A stretch of 64,000 nt of DNA from Bradyrhizobium sp. AUGA SZCCT0283 (GCF_018130385.1 NZ_JAFCLU010000006.1:124001-188000), one strand, 5' to 3'. Counted from the stretch's first letter, positions 35,221 through 44,662 are shown. Translations and numbers: made by a program. The notes: generated by a model from the letters alone, not told the origin.

Positions 35221-35296
35221 CCCGCTAATGACACGCCGGTGTCGATCGTGGGCTGAGGGCTTTGTTCAACCACCATTCCAAACAGGAGACGCAAAT

Positions 35297-36367
35297 ATGC
35301 GCATCGCGCAGGTCGCCCCGCTGACGGAGGCTGTCCCCCCCAAATTGTACGGCGGCACCGAGCGGGTGGTGCACTGGCTGACCGAGGAACTTGTGGCATT
35401 GGGGCACGATGTCACGCTGTTTGCCAGCGGCGATTCACGCACCTCGGCGAAACTCGACGCAACGTGGCCGAAAGCGCTGCGCCTCGACGGCTCGGTGCGG
35501 GATCCCAATGCGCTGCATATGGTGATGCTGGAGCGCGTGCGGCAGAAATGCGACGATGAAGAGTTCGATTTTCTGCACTTTCATCTCGATTACTATCCAT
35601 TCTCGCTGTTCTACCGGCAGCCGACGCCGTTCCTGACCACCCTGCACGGCAGACTCGACCTGCCGGAGCATCAGCCGGTATTCAACACCTTCTCCAAGGT
35701 TCCGGTGATCTCGATCTCCAACGCGCAGCGTCGGCCGGTGCCGCAGGCCAACTGGGTGCGCACTATTCACCATGGCTTGCCGGAGAATTTGCTGACGCCG
35801 CAGCCGGTGCAGCCGTCCTATCTGGCGGTGCTCGGGCGGATCGCGCCGGAAAAGGGCGTGGATCGCGCCATCAGGATTGCCACAAGATGCGGCATTCCGC
35901 TCAAGATCGCGGCCAAGGTCGACCGCGCCGACCAGGACTATTACGACGAGTTGATCTCACCGCTCATCAAGGCCAATCCGCTGGTCGAATATATCGGCGA
36001 GATCAGCGACCGCGAGAAATCCGACTTTCTCAGCGGCGCGATCGGCCTGTTGGTCCCGATCGACTGGCCGGAGCCGTTCGGCCTCGTGATGATCGAAGCC
36101 ATGGCCTGCGGCACGCCCGTGATCGCCTATAACCGCGGATCGGTCCCGGAGATCATCGACCCCGGTCTCACCGGCTTCGTCGTGGAAGACGAGACCAGCG
36201 CCGTTGCGGTGGTCGACCGTCTTGTCGCGCTGGACCGCGCCGCCATCCGCAGGCAGTTCGAGCTCCGCTTCACCGCGCGCCGCATGGCGCTCGATTATCT
36301 CGCTGCCTATCGCGGCCTGATGGAGGAAGCGGAGCCGCGGATCAAGCTGGTCAGCAGCGCGGAGTAG
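35297..36367 (+). CDS. Glycosyltransferase family 4 protein
   Basis: A 356-residue GT-B enzyme. It begins MRIAQVAPLTEAVPPKLYGG TERVV (split here), the phosphate-binding start of GT4 proteins. Further landmarks are FLTTLHGRLDLPEH, VISISNAQRRPVPQANW, the hinge VLGRIAPEKGVDRAIRIA, VEYIGEISDREKSDFLSGAI, and the donor-site PIDWPEPFGLVMIEAMACGT with E-x7-E. It moves a sugar from a nucleotide donor to an unknown acceptor. The start at 35297 follows AACAGGAGACGCAAAT, which excludes the longer frame from 35228. The EcfG-type promoter 75 bases upstream predicts induction in general stress. Confidence 0.88.
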   Translation: MRIAQVAPLTEAVPPKLYGGTERVVHWLTEELVALGHDVTLFASGDSRTSAKLDATWPKALRLDGSVRDPNALHMVMLERVRQKCDDEEFDFLHFHLDYYPFSLFYRQPTPFLTTLHGRLDLPEHQPVFNTFSKVPVISISNAQRRPVPQANWVRTIHHGLPENLLTPQPVQPSYLAVLGRIAPEKGVDRAIRIATRCGIPLKIAAKVDRADQDYYDELISPLIKANPLVEYIGEISDREKSDFLSGAIGLLVPIDWPEPFGLVMIEAMACGTPVIAYNRGSVPEIIDPGLTGFVVEDETSAVAVVDRLVALDRAAIRRQFELRFTARRMALDYLAAYRGLMEEAEPRIKLVSSAE

Positions 36368-36378
36368 ACTGCCGCAAC

Positions 36379-36462
36379 CGTCATTGCGAGGAGCGAAGCG
36401 ACGAAGCAATCCATCTCACGGCGAGCGGAGAGATGGATTGCTTCGCTTCGCTCGCAATGACG
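36379..36462. repeat. Palindromic repeat (cgtcattgcgagg type), copy 1
   Basis: Arms cgtcattgcgaggagcgaag and cttcgcttcgctcgcaatga pair with inner gcaatccatct/agatggattgc segments, forming a long stem. It sits between the convergent GT4 and alkyl sulfatase genes, right against the latter's stop at 36463, where a bidirectional transcript end would be expected. A second copy lies at 43553-43636. Confidence 0.88.
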
Positions 36463-38409
36463 TTAAGAGACCGCCGTCCGCTTCGGCTCGACGATCTCGA
36501 ACATTCGCGGAAACTCGTCCATCAGCATCATCAACTCGCCGAGCCGCACCGGATTGCCGCTGACCCTGATCTTGCCGGAGCCGACCGCTTCCTGGAATGT
36601 CGTCAGCTTGGCGATCACTTCATCGAGTACGCCGCGCGGCAGCGTGAAGCTGGCGTCGGCATCGGCGGCCTGCGCGCCAGCCGTGTAGGTCAGCGCGGAA
36701 TTTTCCAGATTGAGGACGAACGTCTCGCCGGTGTCGGTGAAATTCCAGTTCAGTACGATACGCTTGCCTTCGGCCTTGGGGCCGTTGAGGCGCACACCGA
36801 GCACGTCCCATAGCTGTTCGGTGCGCAGCGCGGCCAGCGTTTCGCGCGGCATCGCGGCGCGGGCCGGCACCTTTGGCATGCCCTGTCGCAATTCCTGCGC
36901 GCCGAACAGATAGGCGTTGCGCCAGGTCGAGCTCTCCGAGGCATAGCCAAGCTGCTCGAACGTATCGGCGAGCATCGCGCGCGCCGCCTGATTGTCGGGC
37001 TCGGCGAACACCAGATGGCTCACGGCTTGCGCGACGAAGCGAAATTCGCCCTTGGCGAAATCCTTGGCCGCGCGCGCCAAGATCACATTCGCGCCACCCA
37101 TATACTCGACGTATTTCCTGCCTGATTCCACCGGCGGCAGCGGATCGAGATTGACCGGATTGGCGTCGTACCAGCCGAGATATTTCTGGTAGATCGCCTT
37201 CACATTGTGCCTGATATGGCCGTAATAGCCGCGGCCGTGCCAGGCACCCTCCAGACTCGCCGGCAGGCGGATAGTTTCCGCGATTTCGGTTGCGGTGAGC
37301 CCGTGGTTCATCAGGCGGATGGTCTGATCATGCGCGAATTTATAGAGGTCGCGTTGCTGGCGGATCATGGTGTCGATCCGCTCCTGCCCCCACACCGGCC
37401 AGTGATGCTGGCCGCACATGGTGTCCGCCTTGCCGCCCCACATCTGCAGGGCTTCGCCGAGATATTTTGACCACGCCAGCGCGTCGCGCACGTCGGCGCC
37501 GCGGAACGGCAGCAGATTGTGGAAATTATGCGTGCAGTTCTCCGCGAGGTTCAAAAGCCTGTAGCGCGGGATGAAGAAATGCATCTCCGCCGGCGCTTCG
37601 CTCTTCGGCGCCATCTGGAATTCGAATTCCACGCCGTCGATGGTTCGCTTGTCGCCGGTTGCGATGATCAGGTCGGTCGGACGCAGCAGCGCGACTGCGC
37701 CAGCCGCCATGGTCTTGCCAAGCCCGCAATCGACCTGCCCGCGTACGCCCTTCGCCAGCAGCGGCCCGAACTGGTACATCGCGCGGCGCAGCATCGCGGG
37801 GCCGGCGATGATGTTTTCGGAGACCGCGTGCTCCATGAACAGATTGGGCGCGATGATCGGCACCTTGCCGCCGGCGAGCGCCTCGTCATCGAGCACGCCG
37901 CGCGCGCCGCCCCAATGGTCGGTATGGGTATGGGTGAAGATCACGGCGCTGACCTGCCGCTTGCCGCGATGCTGGAAGTAAAGCTCCATCGCGGCCCGCG
38001 CGCCCTCGATCGAGGTCAGCGTATCCACCACGATCACGCCGCTGTCGCCCTCGATCAGGGTCATGTTGGCGATGTCGAGCCCGCGCACCTGGTAGACGCC
38101 GGGCACCACCTCGAACAGGCCGTGATGCATGTTGAGCCGCGATTGCCGCCACAGGCTGGGGTCAACCGTTGGCGGGGCCTGTTCCGCGGAGAGGAAGCCG
38201 TAGGGCTCGAGACTCCAGACCACTCTGCCCTGCGGCGACGTGATCCTGGCGTTCTCCACGGTGCCGAGAAAGCCCCGCACGGCGTCGTCGAAGTCTCTGA
38301 CGTCGGAGAACGGCAGCGCCTTCAGCGTTGCCGCATGCTGCGCGATGACGGAGGCGGAAGCCTCCTTCGGGGATTCCTTAAGGGTTTCCGTCGTGGCTGG
38401 TTGGCTCAT
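36463..38409 (-). CDS. Alkyl sulfatase (metallo-beta-lactamase fold, SdsA1/BDS1 family)
   Basis: A 648-residue enzyme. The dinuclear zinc motif is IFTHTHTDHWGGARGVL near residue 160, with LFMEHAVSENIIAGPAMLR and MGQHHWPVWG-type metal/substrate residues further on (TMCGQHHWPVWGQERID near 335). Residues 400-525 form the alpha-helical dimerisation domain; residues about 530-648 are an SCP2-like lipid-binding domain (VLGVRLNGPKAEGKRIVLNW). It hydrolyses primary alkyl sulfates such as SDS to the alcohol. No Sec signal is evident. The genes upstream on the same strand encode a Baeyer-Villiger monooxygenase and an acyl-CoA dehydrogenase, so the set may process long-chain alkyl or ketone compounds. 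Start follows GGGAGTATACAACA. Confidence 0.92.
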   Translation of the reverse strand: MSQPATTETLKESPKEASASVIAQHAATLKALPFSDVRDFDDAVRGFLGTVENARITSPQGRVVWSLEPYGFLSAEQAPPTVDPSLWRQSRLNMHHGLFEVVPGVYQVRGLDIANMTLIEGDSGVIVVDTLTSIEGARAAMELYFQHRGKRQVSAVIFTHTHTDHWGGARGVLDDEALAGGKVPIIAPNLFMEHAVSENIIAGPAMLRRAMYQFGPLLAKGVRGQVDCGLGKTMAAGAVALLRPTDLIIATGDKRTIDGVEFEFQMAPKSEAPAEMHFFIPRYRLLNLAENCTHNFHNLLPFRGADVRDALAWSKYLGEALQMWGGKADTMCGQHHWPVWGQERIDTMIRQQRDLYKFAHDQTIRLMNHGLTATEIAETIRLPASLEGAWHGRGYYGHIRHNVKAIYQKYLGWYDANPVNLDPLPPVESGRKYVEYMGGANVILARAAKDFAKGEFRFVAQAVSHLVFAEPDNQAARAMLADTFEQLGYASESSTWRNAYLFGAQELRQGMPKVPARAAMPRETLAALRTEQLWDVLGVRLNGPKAEGKRIVLNWNFTDTGETFVLNLENSALTYTAGAQAADADASFTLPRGVLDEVIAKLTTFQEAVGSGKIRVSGNPVRLGELMMLMDEFPRMFEIVEPKRTAVS

Positions 38410-38451
38410 TGTTGTATACTCCCTTGCGCAAACAAAAAAATCGGAAAGGCG

Positions 38452-40272
38452 TCAGCGAAACTGCAGCCCCTCGAACTGGCCGCTGTTGCGCCAGCCATCG
38501 ATATATTTGAAGTAGGCCATCGGTCCCGCCGGATGGCCGACATTGAGCTTGGCCGCCGGCCCCGGCTCGCGCCCTTCATTGTTGTAGTAGCCCGGCGTGC
38601 AGTCCGGCGAGCCGATCATGCGGCCGGCGCCGGTCAGCAGCAGCTCGACCCAGCGGTCCTCGGCCTCTTTTGTCACTTCGATTTCCTTGAAGCCGTTGGC
38701 CTGCGCATGCCGGACCATCAACGCGATGGTCTTCGCAGACTCGGTCAGGTTATGCGGCACGTTGGAGATGAGATTGGCACCCTGCGTCGGCTGCACGAAG
38801 AATGCGTTCGGAAAGCCGTGGACGTGGATGCCATGCTTGGTGCGCATGCCCGACGCCCAATGGTCCGACAGCTTGACGCCGCCACGGCCGGTCAGGTCGA
38901 AGCCGGCGCGCCGCTTGTATTCGGTGCCGACCTCGAATCCCGAGGCGTAGATGATGCAGTCGAGCGGGTATTCAGTCCCTGCGACCACGACGCCGTTCTC
39001 GGTGATGCGCTCGACACCCTTGCCGTCGGTATCGACCAGATGCGTGCCCGGCGTGTTGAAGGCCTGCAGATACGCGTCATGAAAGCATGGCCGCTTGCAG
39101 AGCTGGCGATACCAGGCTTTCAGCTTCGCGGCCGTCTCGCGATCGTTGACTATCGCATCGACCCGGGCGCGGATTTCCTCCATCTTCTCGAAATCGGAAT
39201 CCTCGAACGCCGCCAGCATGTTTGGCGGCGTTCGCTGCTCGCGCGGCAGATCCATGATCCTGGCGCGAATCCGCCGCGACAGATCGGTCCAGCCGTCCTG
39301 CACCAGATCTTCTTCCGCGGAGCCGCCGGCCTGGTTCGCGGTAAAATTCTCCAGCCAGCGCTTCTGCCAGCCGGGCTTGGCGATCCCCGCAAACCATTCC
39401 GGATCGATCGGCGCATTCGCTCTGATGTCGACGGACGACGGCGTGCGCTGGAAGACGTAGAGCTCCCTGCAGGCGCGCGCGAGATGCGGCACGCATTGCA
39501 CGGAAGTGGCGCCGGTGCCGATAATGCCGACGCGCTTGTCCGCCAGTTTTCCCATCAGCGCGCCCGACGGGCTACCGCCGGTGTAATCGTAATCCCAACG
39601 GCTGGTGTGGAACGAGTGCCCCTTGAACGATTCGATGCCTTCGATGCCGGGAAGTTTTGGCACGTGCAGCGGCCCGGTGCCCATGCCGACGAACTGCGCG
39701 GTGAAGGCGTCGCCGCGGTTGGTGCGGATGGTCCAGCGCGATTGCGTTTCATCCCAATCGAGGCTTACGACCTCGGTGTGGAATAGCGCGTTCTCATAGA
39801 GGCCGTATTGCTTGCCGATGCGCTGGCAGTGCGCGAGGATTTCCGGCGCGTGTGCATATTTTTCCGACGGCATGTGGCCGGTTTCTTCGAGCAGCGGCAT
39901 GTAAACCATCGACGCCGTATCGCATTGCGCGCCCGGATACCTGTTCCAGTACCAGGTGCCGCCGAAGTCGCCGCCCTTCTCGATGATGCGGACATCCCCG
40001 ATGCGGGCCTCCGACAGGCGCGCGGCGGTGGCTAGCCCGGCAAAGCCGCCGCCGATAAAGGCAAAGGTGACGTGGTCGGTCTTTGGCTCGCGCTCCGTGC
40101 GCGGCGTATAGGGATCGTCGAGATAATGCGCGAGCTGCCCAGCGACACGGAGATACTGGTCGTTGCCGTCAGGGCGGAGCCGCTTGTTGCGCTCCTCGAG
40201 ATATTTCTGGCGCAGCCGCTCCTTGTCGATCGCGGCGTTCTGCAAGCCCTGAGGTTGGTCGGTCATCGTCAT
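38452..40272 (-). CDS. Baeyer-Villiger-type flavin monooxygenase
   Basis: A 606-residue class B monooxygenase that inserts oxygen next to a ketone with FAD and NADPH. The first Rossmann motif is [15 protein letters not shown]; the Baeyer-Villiger fingerprint is [15 protein letters not shown] near residue 212 (F-x-G-x3-H-x3-W-D); the second Rossmann motif is [31 protein letters not shown] lies near residue 435. The C-terminus is long ([18 protein letters not shown]), as in cyclohexanone and steroid/acetone monooxygenases. It is 42 bases upstream of the alkyl sulfatase gene, implying cotranscription. Start at 40272 (MTMTDQ) or two codons later. Confidence 0.93.
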   Translation of the reverse strand: MTMTDQPQGLQNAAIDKERLRQKYLEERNKRLRPDGNDQYLRVAGQLAHYLDDPYTPRTEREPKTDHVTFAFIGGGFAGLATAARLSEARIGDVRIIEKGGDFGGTWYWNRYPGAQCDTASMVYMPLLEETGHMPSEKYAHAPEILAHCQRIGKQYGLYENALFHTEVVSLDWDETQSRWTIRTNRGDAFTAQFVGMGTGPLHVPKLPGIEGIESFKGHSFHTSRWDYDYTGGSPSGALMGKLADKRVGIIGTGATSVQCVPHLARACRELYVFQRTPSSVDIRANAPIDPEWFAGIAKPGWQKRWLENFTANQAGGSAEEDLVQDGWTDLSRRIRARIMDLPREQRTPPNMLAAFEDSDFEKMEEIRARVDAIVNDRETAAKLKAWYRQLCKRPCFHDAYLQAFNTPGTHLVDTDGKGVERITENGVVVAGTEYPLDCIIYASGFEVGTEYKRRAGFDLTGRGGVKLSDHWASGMRTKHGIHVHGFPNAFFVQPTQGANLISNVPHNLTESAKTIALMVRHAQANGFKEIEVTKEAEDRWVELLLTGAGRMIGSPDCTPGYYNNEGREPGPAAKLNVGHPAGPMAYFKYIDGWRNSGQFEGLQFR

Positions 40273-40322
40273 CCAATGGCGCCTTTAAAGAATTCGGAAT
40301 AAGTATCTGTCATTGCCACCGC

Positions 40323-41564
40323 TCAGGATGAATGTGCGGACAGGTATGGCGAGTCTGCAATCGACCATGACGGCATCGGCTCCATGCGAAAGATCTGCCG
40401 CAGATGGACTTCATCGGGGCCGTCGCCGATGCGCAGCAGGCGCCCCCAGGCCAGCGCCTGATGGATCGGCGTGTCGTCGGAGCCGCCCATCGCGCCGAAC
40501 ACCTGCATGGCGCGGTCGGCGACCCGCTGCAGCATGGCAGGCACTGCAACCTTGATCAGCGAGACGTCGCGCCAGGCGTCCTGATGACCGGCCTGATCGA
40601 GCCGCCACGCGCAGCGATAGGCGAGTAGCCGCGCCTGTTCGAGCTCGACGCGGGATTCGGCGATCCAGCGCTGCACAGTGTCGTACTGGATCACGGCGCG
40701 TCCGAAGGCGGAACGCTCGGATGAGCGCACCATCATCAGTTCGATCAAAAGCTCGCAGAGCCCGATCGATCGCATGCAATGATGAATGCGCGCCGGCCCG
40801 AGCCTGATTTGCGCGACTTTAAAACCTTCGCCCTCGGCGCCGAGCAGGTTCGCTCGGGGCACGCGAACGTTATCGAAGGTAAGCTCGCCGATCGGGGCGA
40901 CGTGATCCTCGCATCCCATCCAGCGCAGCCGCCGCACCAGGCGGACGCCCGGCGTCTCCATCGGCACGATGATGCAGGAATGGCGGCTGGTGCGGTCGGC
41001 ACCGGAATCGGTCACGCCCATCACGATCAGGAAACTGCATCGCGGATGCGCCGCGCCGGTGATGAACCATTTGCGCCCGTTGATGACGTAGTCATCGCCG
41101 TCGCGGACCATGCGGGTGGCGATGTTGGTGGCATCGGACGAAGCCACGTCGGGTTCGGTCATGCCGAACGCCGAGCGGGTTTTGGCCTCCAGCAGCGGCT
41201 GCAGCCAGCGCGCCTTCTGTTCAGAAGTGGCGCAATTCTGCAGCGCGATCATGTTGGGTACATCAGGCGCCTGGCAGTTGAAGACCTCAGGCGCCCAGAA
41301 CAGCCGGCCCATGATTTCCGCCAGCGGCGCATATTCGAGATTGGAAAGCCGGGTGCCGGGCTCATCGTCGGACAGTTCGGGAAGGCCGAGATTCCACAGC
41401 CCTGCTGCCCGCGCCTTGTGTTGAAGGTCGCCCATGAAGGGGGCGGCCTCGCCCCTGGCGACGTGCGCAAGCCAGGCGCGGTGGCGCGGCAGAACTTCGT
41501 GGTCGAAGAAGGTCTGCAGCTTCTCCAGCCATGCTTCCGATCGACCGGAAAGATCGAAATCCAT
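40323..41564 (-). CDS. Acyl-CoA dehydrogenase (ACAD10/11-like)
   Basis: A 413-residue flavoprotein that desaturates acyl-CoA at carbons 2-3. The substrate/FAD segment is AFGMTEPDVASSDATNIATR followed by YVINGRKWFITGAAHPRC. The C-terminal helices contain RSSERSAFGRAVIQYDTVQR and VFGAMGGSDDTPIHQALAWG, ending GDGPDEVHLRQIFR; the GPDEVH tail is typical of the ACAD10/11 group, which acts on long, branched or 4-hydroxy acyl-CoAs. It is 50 bases upstream of the Baeyer-Villiger gene on the same strand and divergent from an IclR regulator, which probably controls the three-gene unit. Confidence 0.9.
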   Translation of the reverse strand: MDFDLSGRSEAWLEKLQTFFDHEVLPRHRAWLAHVARGEAAPFMGDLQHKARAAGLWNLGLPELSDDEPGTRLSNLEYAPLAEIMGRLFWAPEVFNCQAPDVPNMIALQNCATSEQKARWLQPLLEAKTRSAFGMTEPDVASSDATNIATRMVRDGDDYVINGRKWFITGAAHPRCSFLIVMGVTDSGADRTSRHSCIIVPMETPGVRLVRRLRWMGCEDHVAPIGELTFDNVRVPRANLLGAEGEGFKVAQIRLGPARIHHCMRSIGLCELLIELMMVRSSERSAFGRAVIQYDTVQRWIAESRVELEQARLLAYRCAWRLDQAGHQDAWRDVSLIKVAVPAMLQRVADRAMQVFGAMGGSDDTPIHQALAWGRLLRIGDGPDEVHLRQIFRMEPMPSWSIADSPYLSAHSS

Positions 41565-41596
41565 GTCGCCTCCCGCTTTTGACCGGAACCTAAGCG

Positions 41597-41631
41597 TATA
41601 TCGACACGATTTGCAAATTCATTTCGATATA
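41597..41631. promoter_or_regulatory. Nested inverted repeats between the acyl-CoA dehydrogenase and IclR genes
   Basis: TATATCGA (41597-41604) and TCGATATA (41624-41631) are perfect inverted repeats that flank another perfect palindrome, TTTGCAAA (41610-41617). The site lies in the 102-base divergent gap, 33 bases from the dehydrogenase start and 36 from the IclR start, the usual place for an IclR operator acting on both genes. Confidence 0.6.
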
Positions 41632-41666
41632 TTGACAGAGATCCGGATTTTGACCAACCTTTGACC

Positions 41667-42482
41667 ATGGCAGCCCTCTCCACCGTCGATCCCTCCACCC
41701 GGCCCCGAACGCCGGAAGACCACGCCGATCCTGCCTTCGCGACCACGCTGGCGCATGGGCTCGACGTGCTGGCGGCGTTCCGCAACCGCAGCGGCTCGCT
41801 GTCGAACGCCGACCTCGCGCTGCATACCGGCTTGTCGCGGCCGACGGTGTCGCGGCTGACCTACACGCTGGCGCAACTCGGCTATCTCAAGCGCGATGCC
41901 AAGGGACGCTTCCAGCTCGGGCTCGGCATTCTCGCGGCCGCCTATCCGGTGCTGTCGGCGCTGAAGGTGCGGCAACTCGCGCGCCCGCTGATGCGCGATT
42001 TCGCCGCCTACACCGGCGGCACGGTTTCGATTGCGATGCCGTTCGGCCTCGACTTCATCTATGTCGAGACGCTGCGCACCACCGACGCCGTGACGCATTT
42101 GCCGGATGTGGGCTTTGCCAGTTCGCTGGCACCGACCGCCGTCGGCCGCGCGCTGCTCTCGCTGTTCACCAAAGAAGAGCTCGACGCCTATGTGGCTGGC
42201 GTGAAGGCCGAACGTCCGGAAGAGGCCGACTATGTGCAGGCGCGGACGCTGCCGGATGTCGAGCTTTGCAAGGAGCGTGGCTTTGCGATTTCGCTCGGCG
42301 AATGGCGGCGCGAGATTTTTGGCGTCGCCGCGCCGCTGTACCGCACAGCCTCGGGCGACTGCCTTTCGGTCAATTGCGGCATTCCCTCGTTTCGTTTCAA
42401 CGCCGAACAGATCGAGCGCGAGTGCGCGCCGCGCATGCTGGGCCTGGCGCGCAGCATCCGCTCGCTGGTGGCGAACGACTGA
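41667..42482 (+). CDS. IclR-family transcriptional regulator
   Basis: A 271-residue regulator. The winged helix-turn-helix reads TLAHGLDVLAAFRNRSGSLS, then NADLALHTGLSRPTVSRLTY and LGYLKRDAKGRFQLGLGI. The effector domain contains GGTVSIAMPFGLDFIYVET, SLAPTAVGRALLSLFTKEEL and LCKERGFAISLGEWRREI, ending CLSVNCGIPSFRFNAEQIE. I prefer the ATG at 41667 to the TTG two codons earlier. It is divergent from the acyl-CoA dehydrogenase operon and 50 bases upstream of a TctC-type binding protein, so it could control both with one inducer. Confidence 0.9.
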   Translation: MAALSTVDPSTRPRTPEDHADPAFATTLAHGLDVLAAFRNRSGSLSNADLALHTGLSRPTVSRLTYTLAQLGYLKRDAKGRFQLGLGILAAAYPVLSALKVRQLARPLMRDFAAYTGGTVSIAMPFGLDFIYVETLRTTDAVTHLPDVGFASSLAPTAVGRALLSLFTKEELDAYVAGVKAERPEEADYVQARTLPDVELCKERGFAISLGEWRREIFGVAAPLYRTASGDCLSVNCGIPSFRFNAEQIERECAPRMLGLARSIRSLVAND

Positions 42483-42532
42483 ATTCCCCGATAGAGGGGC
42501 AAAGGCGCATCGCTCGACCGGTGCGCACACAT

Positions 42533-43528
42533 ATGGGAAGAATGAGCCGGATCAAAACCGTGCCGGGCTTCGCCGTGGGTTTTGCTTTGGGCGCGGCCAT
42601 GCTGCTTGCCAATGCCGCACAGGCGCAGAGCAATTACCCGAACCGCCCGATCCGCATCATCGTGCCCTACCCCGCCGGCGGCATCGTCGACATCGTCGCG
42701 CGCGCCGTGACCGAACAGGTCGGTCGCGACTGGAAACAGACTGTCGTCATCGAAGCAAGGCCGGGTGGCAACAGCAACATCGGCACCGCCGCGGTGGCGC
42801 GCAGCGAACCCGACGGTTACACTTGGCTGGTCACCGGCCCGGCGGCGCTGGTCAACCCGACTCTCTACAAGGACGCCGGCTGGGACCCGCTGAAAGACCT
42901 CAGATGCGTCAGCCTCGCGGTCTGGAATCAAAGCGTGGCGCTGGTTCACCCCTCGATGCCGGCCAGCACCATCAAGGAATTCGTCGAGATCGCGCGCAAG
43001 AAGCCGGGCGAACTCAATTTCGGCAACCCCGGAACCGGTTCCTCCATCGACCTGAGCGCACAGAAACTGTTTCAGGCCGCCAACATCAAGCTCACCAATG
43101 TCGGCTACAAGGGCCAGCCGCAGGCCCTGATCGACCTGATGACGAACCTGATGCATCTCGAGATCGTCTCGCTCGAACTGGCATTGCCGCACATCAAGGC
43201 GGGCAGCGTGAAGCCGCTAGCCGTGATGACCGACAAGCGTGTCGCCGACCTGCCCGACGTGCCGACGATTGCGGAAGCCGGATTTCCGGAAGCCACCTAC
43301 GTGCCCTGGTATGGCATCTACGTTCAGGCGGGCACGCCCGATGCCATCGTCACGAAAATCAACGATGGCATCAACAAGGCGCTGCAGAATCCCGACGTGC
43401 AGCGCCAGCTATCGGTCGCCAATATCCCGGGCAAGCCGATGCCGCTCGAGGACCTCGCCACGCTGATGAAGGCGGACCACGAGAAGCTGACGAAGGTGAT
43501 CGCGACCTCGGGCACGGCGCTGCAGTGA
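42533..43528 (+). CDS. Tripartite tricarboxylate transporter substrate-binding protein (TctC/Bug family)
   Basis: A 331-residue periplasmic protein. The signal peptide is FAVGFALGAAMLLANAAQAQ. The mature start SNYPNRPIRIIVPYPAGGIV is the Bug hallmark, followed by IEARPGGNSNIGTAAVARSE, GELNFGNPGTGSSIDLSAQ and LAVMTDKRVADLPDVPTIAE. These proteins bind carboxylates for TctAB-type symporters; no tctA or tctB is in this window, so it is an orphan, as are many Bug proteins in this group. A second in-frame ATG at 42542 is also possible. It directly follows the IclR gene on the same strand. Confidence 0.92.
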   Translation: MGRMSRIKTVPGFAVGFALGAAMLLANAAQAQSNYPNRPIRIIVPYPAGGIVDIVARAVTEQVGRDWKQTVVIEARPGGNSNIGTAAVARSEPDGYTWLVTGPAALVNPTLYKDAGWDPLKDLRCVSLAVWNQSVALVHPSMPASTIKEFVEIARKKPGELNFGNPGTGSSIDLSAQKLFQAANIKLTNVGYKGQPQALIDLMTNLMHLEIVSLELALPHIKAGSVKPLAVMTDKRVADLPDVPTIAEAGFPEATYVPWYGIYVQAGTPDAIVTKINDGINKALQNPDVQRQLSVANIPGKPMPLEDLATLMKADHEKLTKVIATSGTALQ

Positions 43529-43552
43529 CGCTCAACGACCGAGCGCCTCCAC

Positions 43553-43636
43553 CGTCATTGCGAGGAGCGAAGCGATGAAGCAATCCACGTCTCAACGCGG
43601 GGATAGATGGATTGCTTCGCTTCGCTCGCAATGACG
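43553..43636. repeat. Palindromic repeat (cgtcattgcgagg type), copy 2
   Basis: Same arms as the copy at 36379-36462: cgtcattgcgaggagcgaag at the left and cttcgcttcgctcgcaatga at the right, with a different centre. It is again located between two convergent genes (TctC and the NMT1-like binding protein), in the same relation to their stops. Confidence 0.88.
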
Positions 43637-43657
43637 CCGGGAGGAAGCTACGCCCCC

Positions 43658-44662
43658 CTACTTCTTCACCTTGCTGGCATCCATCTTGATCGACGTATCC
43701 AGCATCTTGACCGAAAACGCGGTGTTCACGTCAAACGGCTTCTCCATGCCGAGATAGGTCTGCACCAGCTCGTAGTCCTTCTTCATACGCTCGGCGTCGA
43801 TCCAGCCCAGGGCCTTGGTCGTCGTAAATTCGTCGGTCATCAGGAACTTGATGCGCTCCCACTGACGCTGCTGATTTTCCTTGTCGAGACCGGAGGCCTG
43901 GTCGAGCAGCGCCTTAAGGCACGGCGCGACGTCGGCGACGCAGGCGGCGTAGGCCTTCTGGCTGATCTTGACGAACTCCTCGACCAGTTTCGGGTTCTTA
44001 GCCAGGTAGGCGCCGTTGACGATCAGCGAGTTGCCATAGGGGTTCAGCCCGATGTCCTTCCAGTTGACGTAGCCGAGGTCGGCGCCGAACTCGATCACCT
44101 TCAGATCGTGCTCATTGTAGAAATCGCTGATAATATCGACGGTGTGGCTCTTCAGCGCCGCGATCTTGGCGGTCGGGCCGACATTGACGAAATTCACAGA
44201 GTCGGGCGCAATACCGGCAGCCTTGGCAAAGGCCGGCCACATCACCCGCGACGCATCGCCCGGCGGATTGCCGATCTTGTGGTTCGGAAAGTCCTTCGGA
44301 CCGTTCACGCCGTAGCTCTTCAGCCAGTAGAAGGTCTGCCCGGTATTGGCGTAGATACTCATCAGCGCCACCACGTCGGCGCCCTTGCTCTTGGCCACCA
44401 GCATGGTCGCGAGGTCGGCGATGCCGAACGGCGAGCCGCCGGAGCCGACCTTCAGCGAGGAGACGCCGGAGCCCTTGCCGACCTCGATCGTGAGATCGAT
44501 GCCGGCCTTCTCGTACCAGCCTTGCGACTTGGCGTAATAGAACGCCGAATGATCCGCCGTCGGCGTCCAGTTCAGGATCAGGTTGACGGCCTCGGCGGCC
44601 CCGCAGGGCACAGCCGGCATGGCAAGCGCAAGCGCCAGTCCCGCAATTCGCAACCCCTTCAT
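43658..44662 (-). CDS. ABC transporter substrate-binding protein, NMT1/THI5-like (nitrate/taurine/pyrimidine type)
   Basis: A 334-residue periplasmic protein; signal peptide LRIAGLALALAMPAVPCGAA. The mature start VNLILNWTPTADHSAFYYAK is the NMT1/THI5 signature, followed by GWYEKAGIDLTIEVGKGSG, GSGGSPFGIADLATMLVAK and KIAALKSHTVDIISDFYNEH. Relatives bind hydroxymethylpyrimidine, taurine, riboflavin or aromatic acids. The start at 44662 follows GGAGGGTTGCC. It is divergent from the TetR gene with a shared palindrome in the 98-base gap; permease and ATPase are in the TetR-side operon, so the importer is split over two strands. Confidence 0.9.
   Translation of the reverse strand: MKGLRIAGLALALAMPAVPCGAAEAVNLILNWTPTADHSAFYYAKSQGWYEKAGIDLTIEVGKGSGVSSLKVGSGGSPFGIADLATMLVAKSKGADVVALMSIYANTGQTFYWLKSYGVNGPKDFPNHKIGNPPGDASRVMWPAFAKAAGIAPDSVNFVNVGPTAKIAALKSHTVDIISDFYNEHDLKVIEFGADLGYVNWKDIGLNPYGNSLIVNGAYLAKNPKLVEEFVKISQKAYAACVADVAPCLKALLDQASGLDKENQQRQWERIKFLMTDEFTTTKALGWIDAERMKKDYELVQTYLGMEKPFDVNTAFSVKMLDTSIKMDASKVKK

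Noticed and set aside
36379..36462. Possible CRISPR or structured RNA gene in the palindromic repeats
   Set aside because: Only single palindromes with one related copy each; no array of equal spacers and no conserved RNA fold.
37519..39786. A 755-codon open frame on the plus strand
   Set aside because: It is antisense to the alkyl sulfatase and the Baeyer-Villiger gene, whose family motifs are unmistakable. The frame lacks any protein motif and is rich in Arg, His and Asp, as expected from the complement of GC-rich codons.
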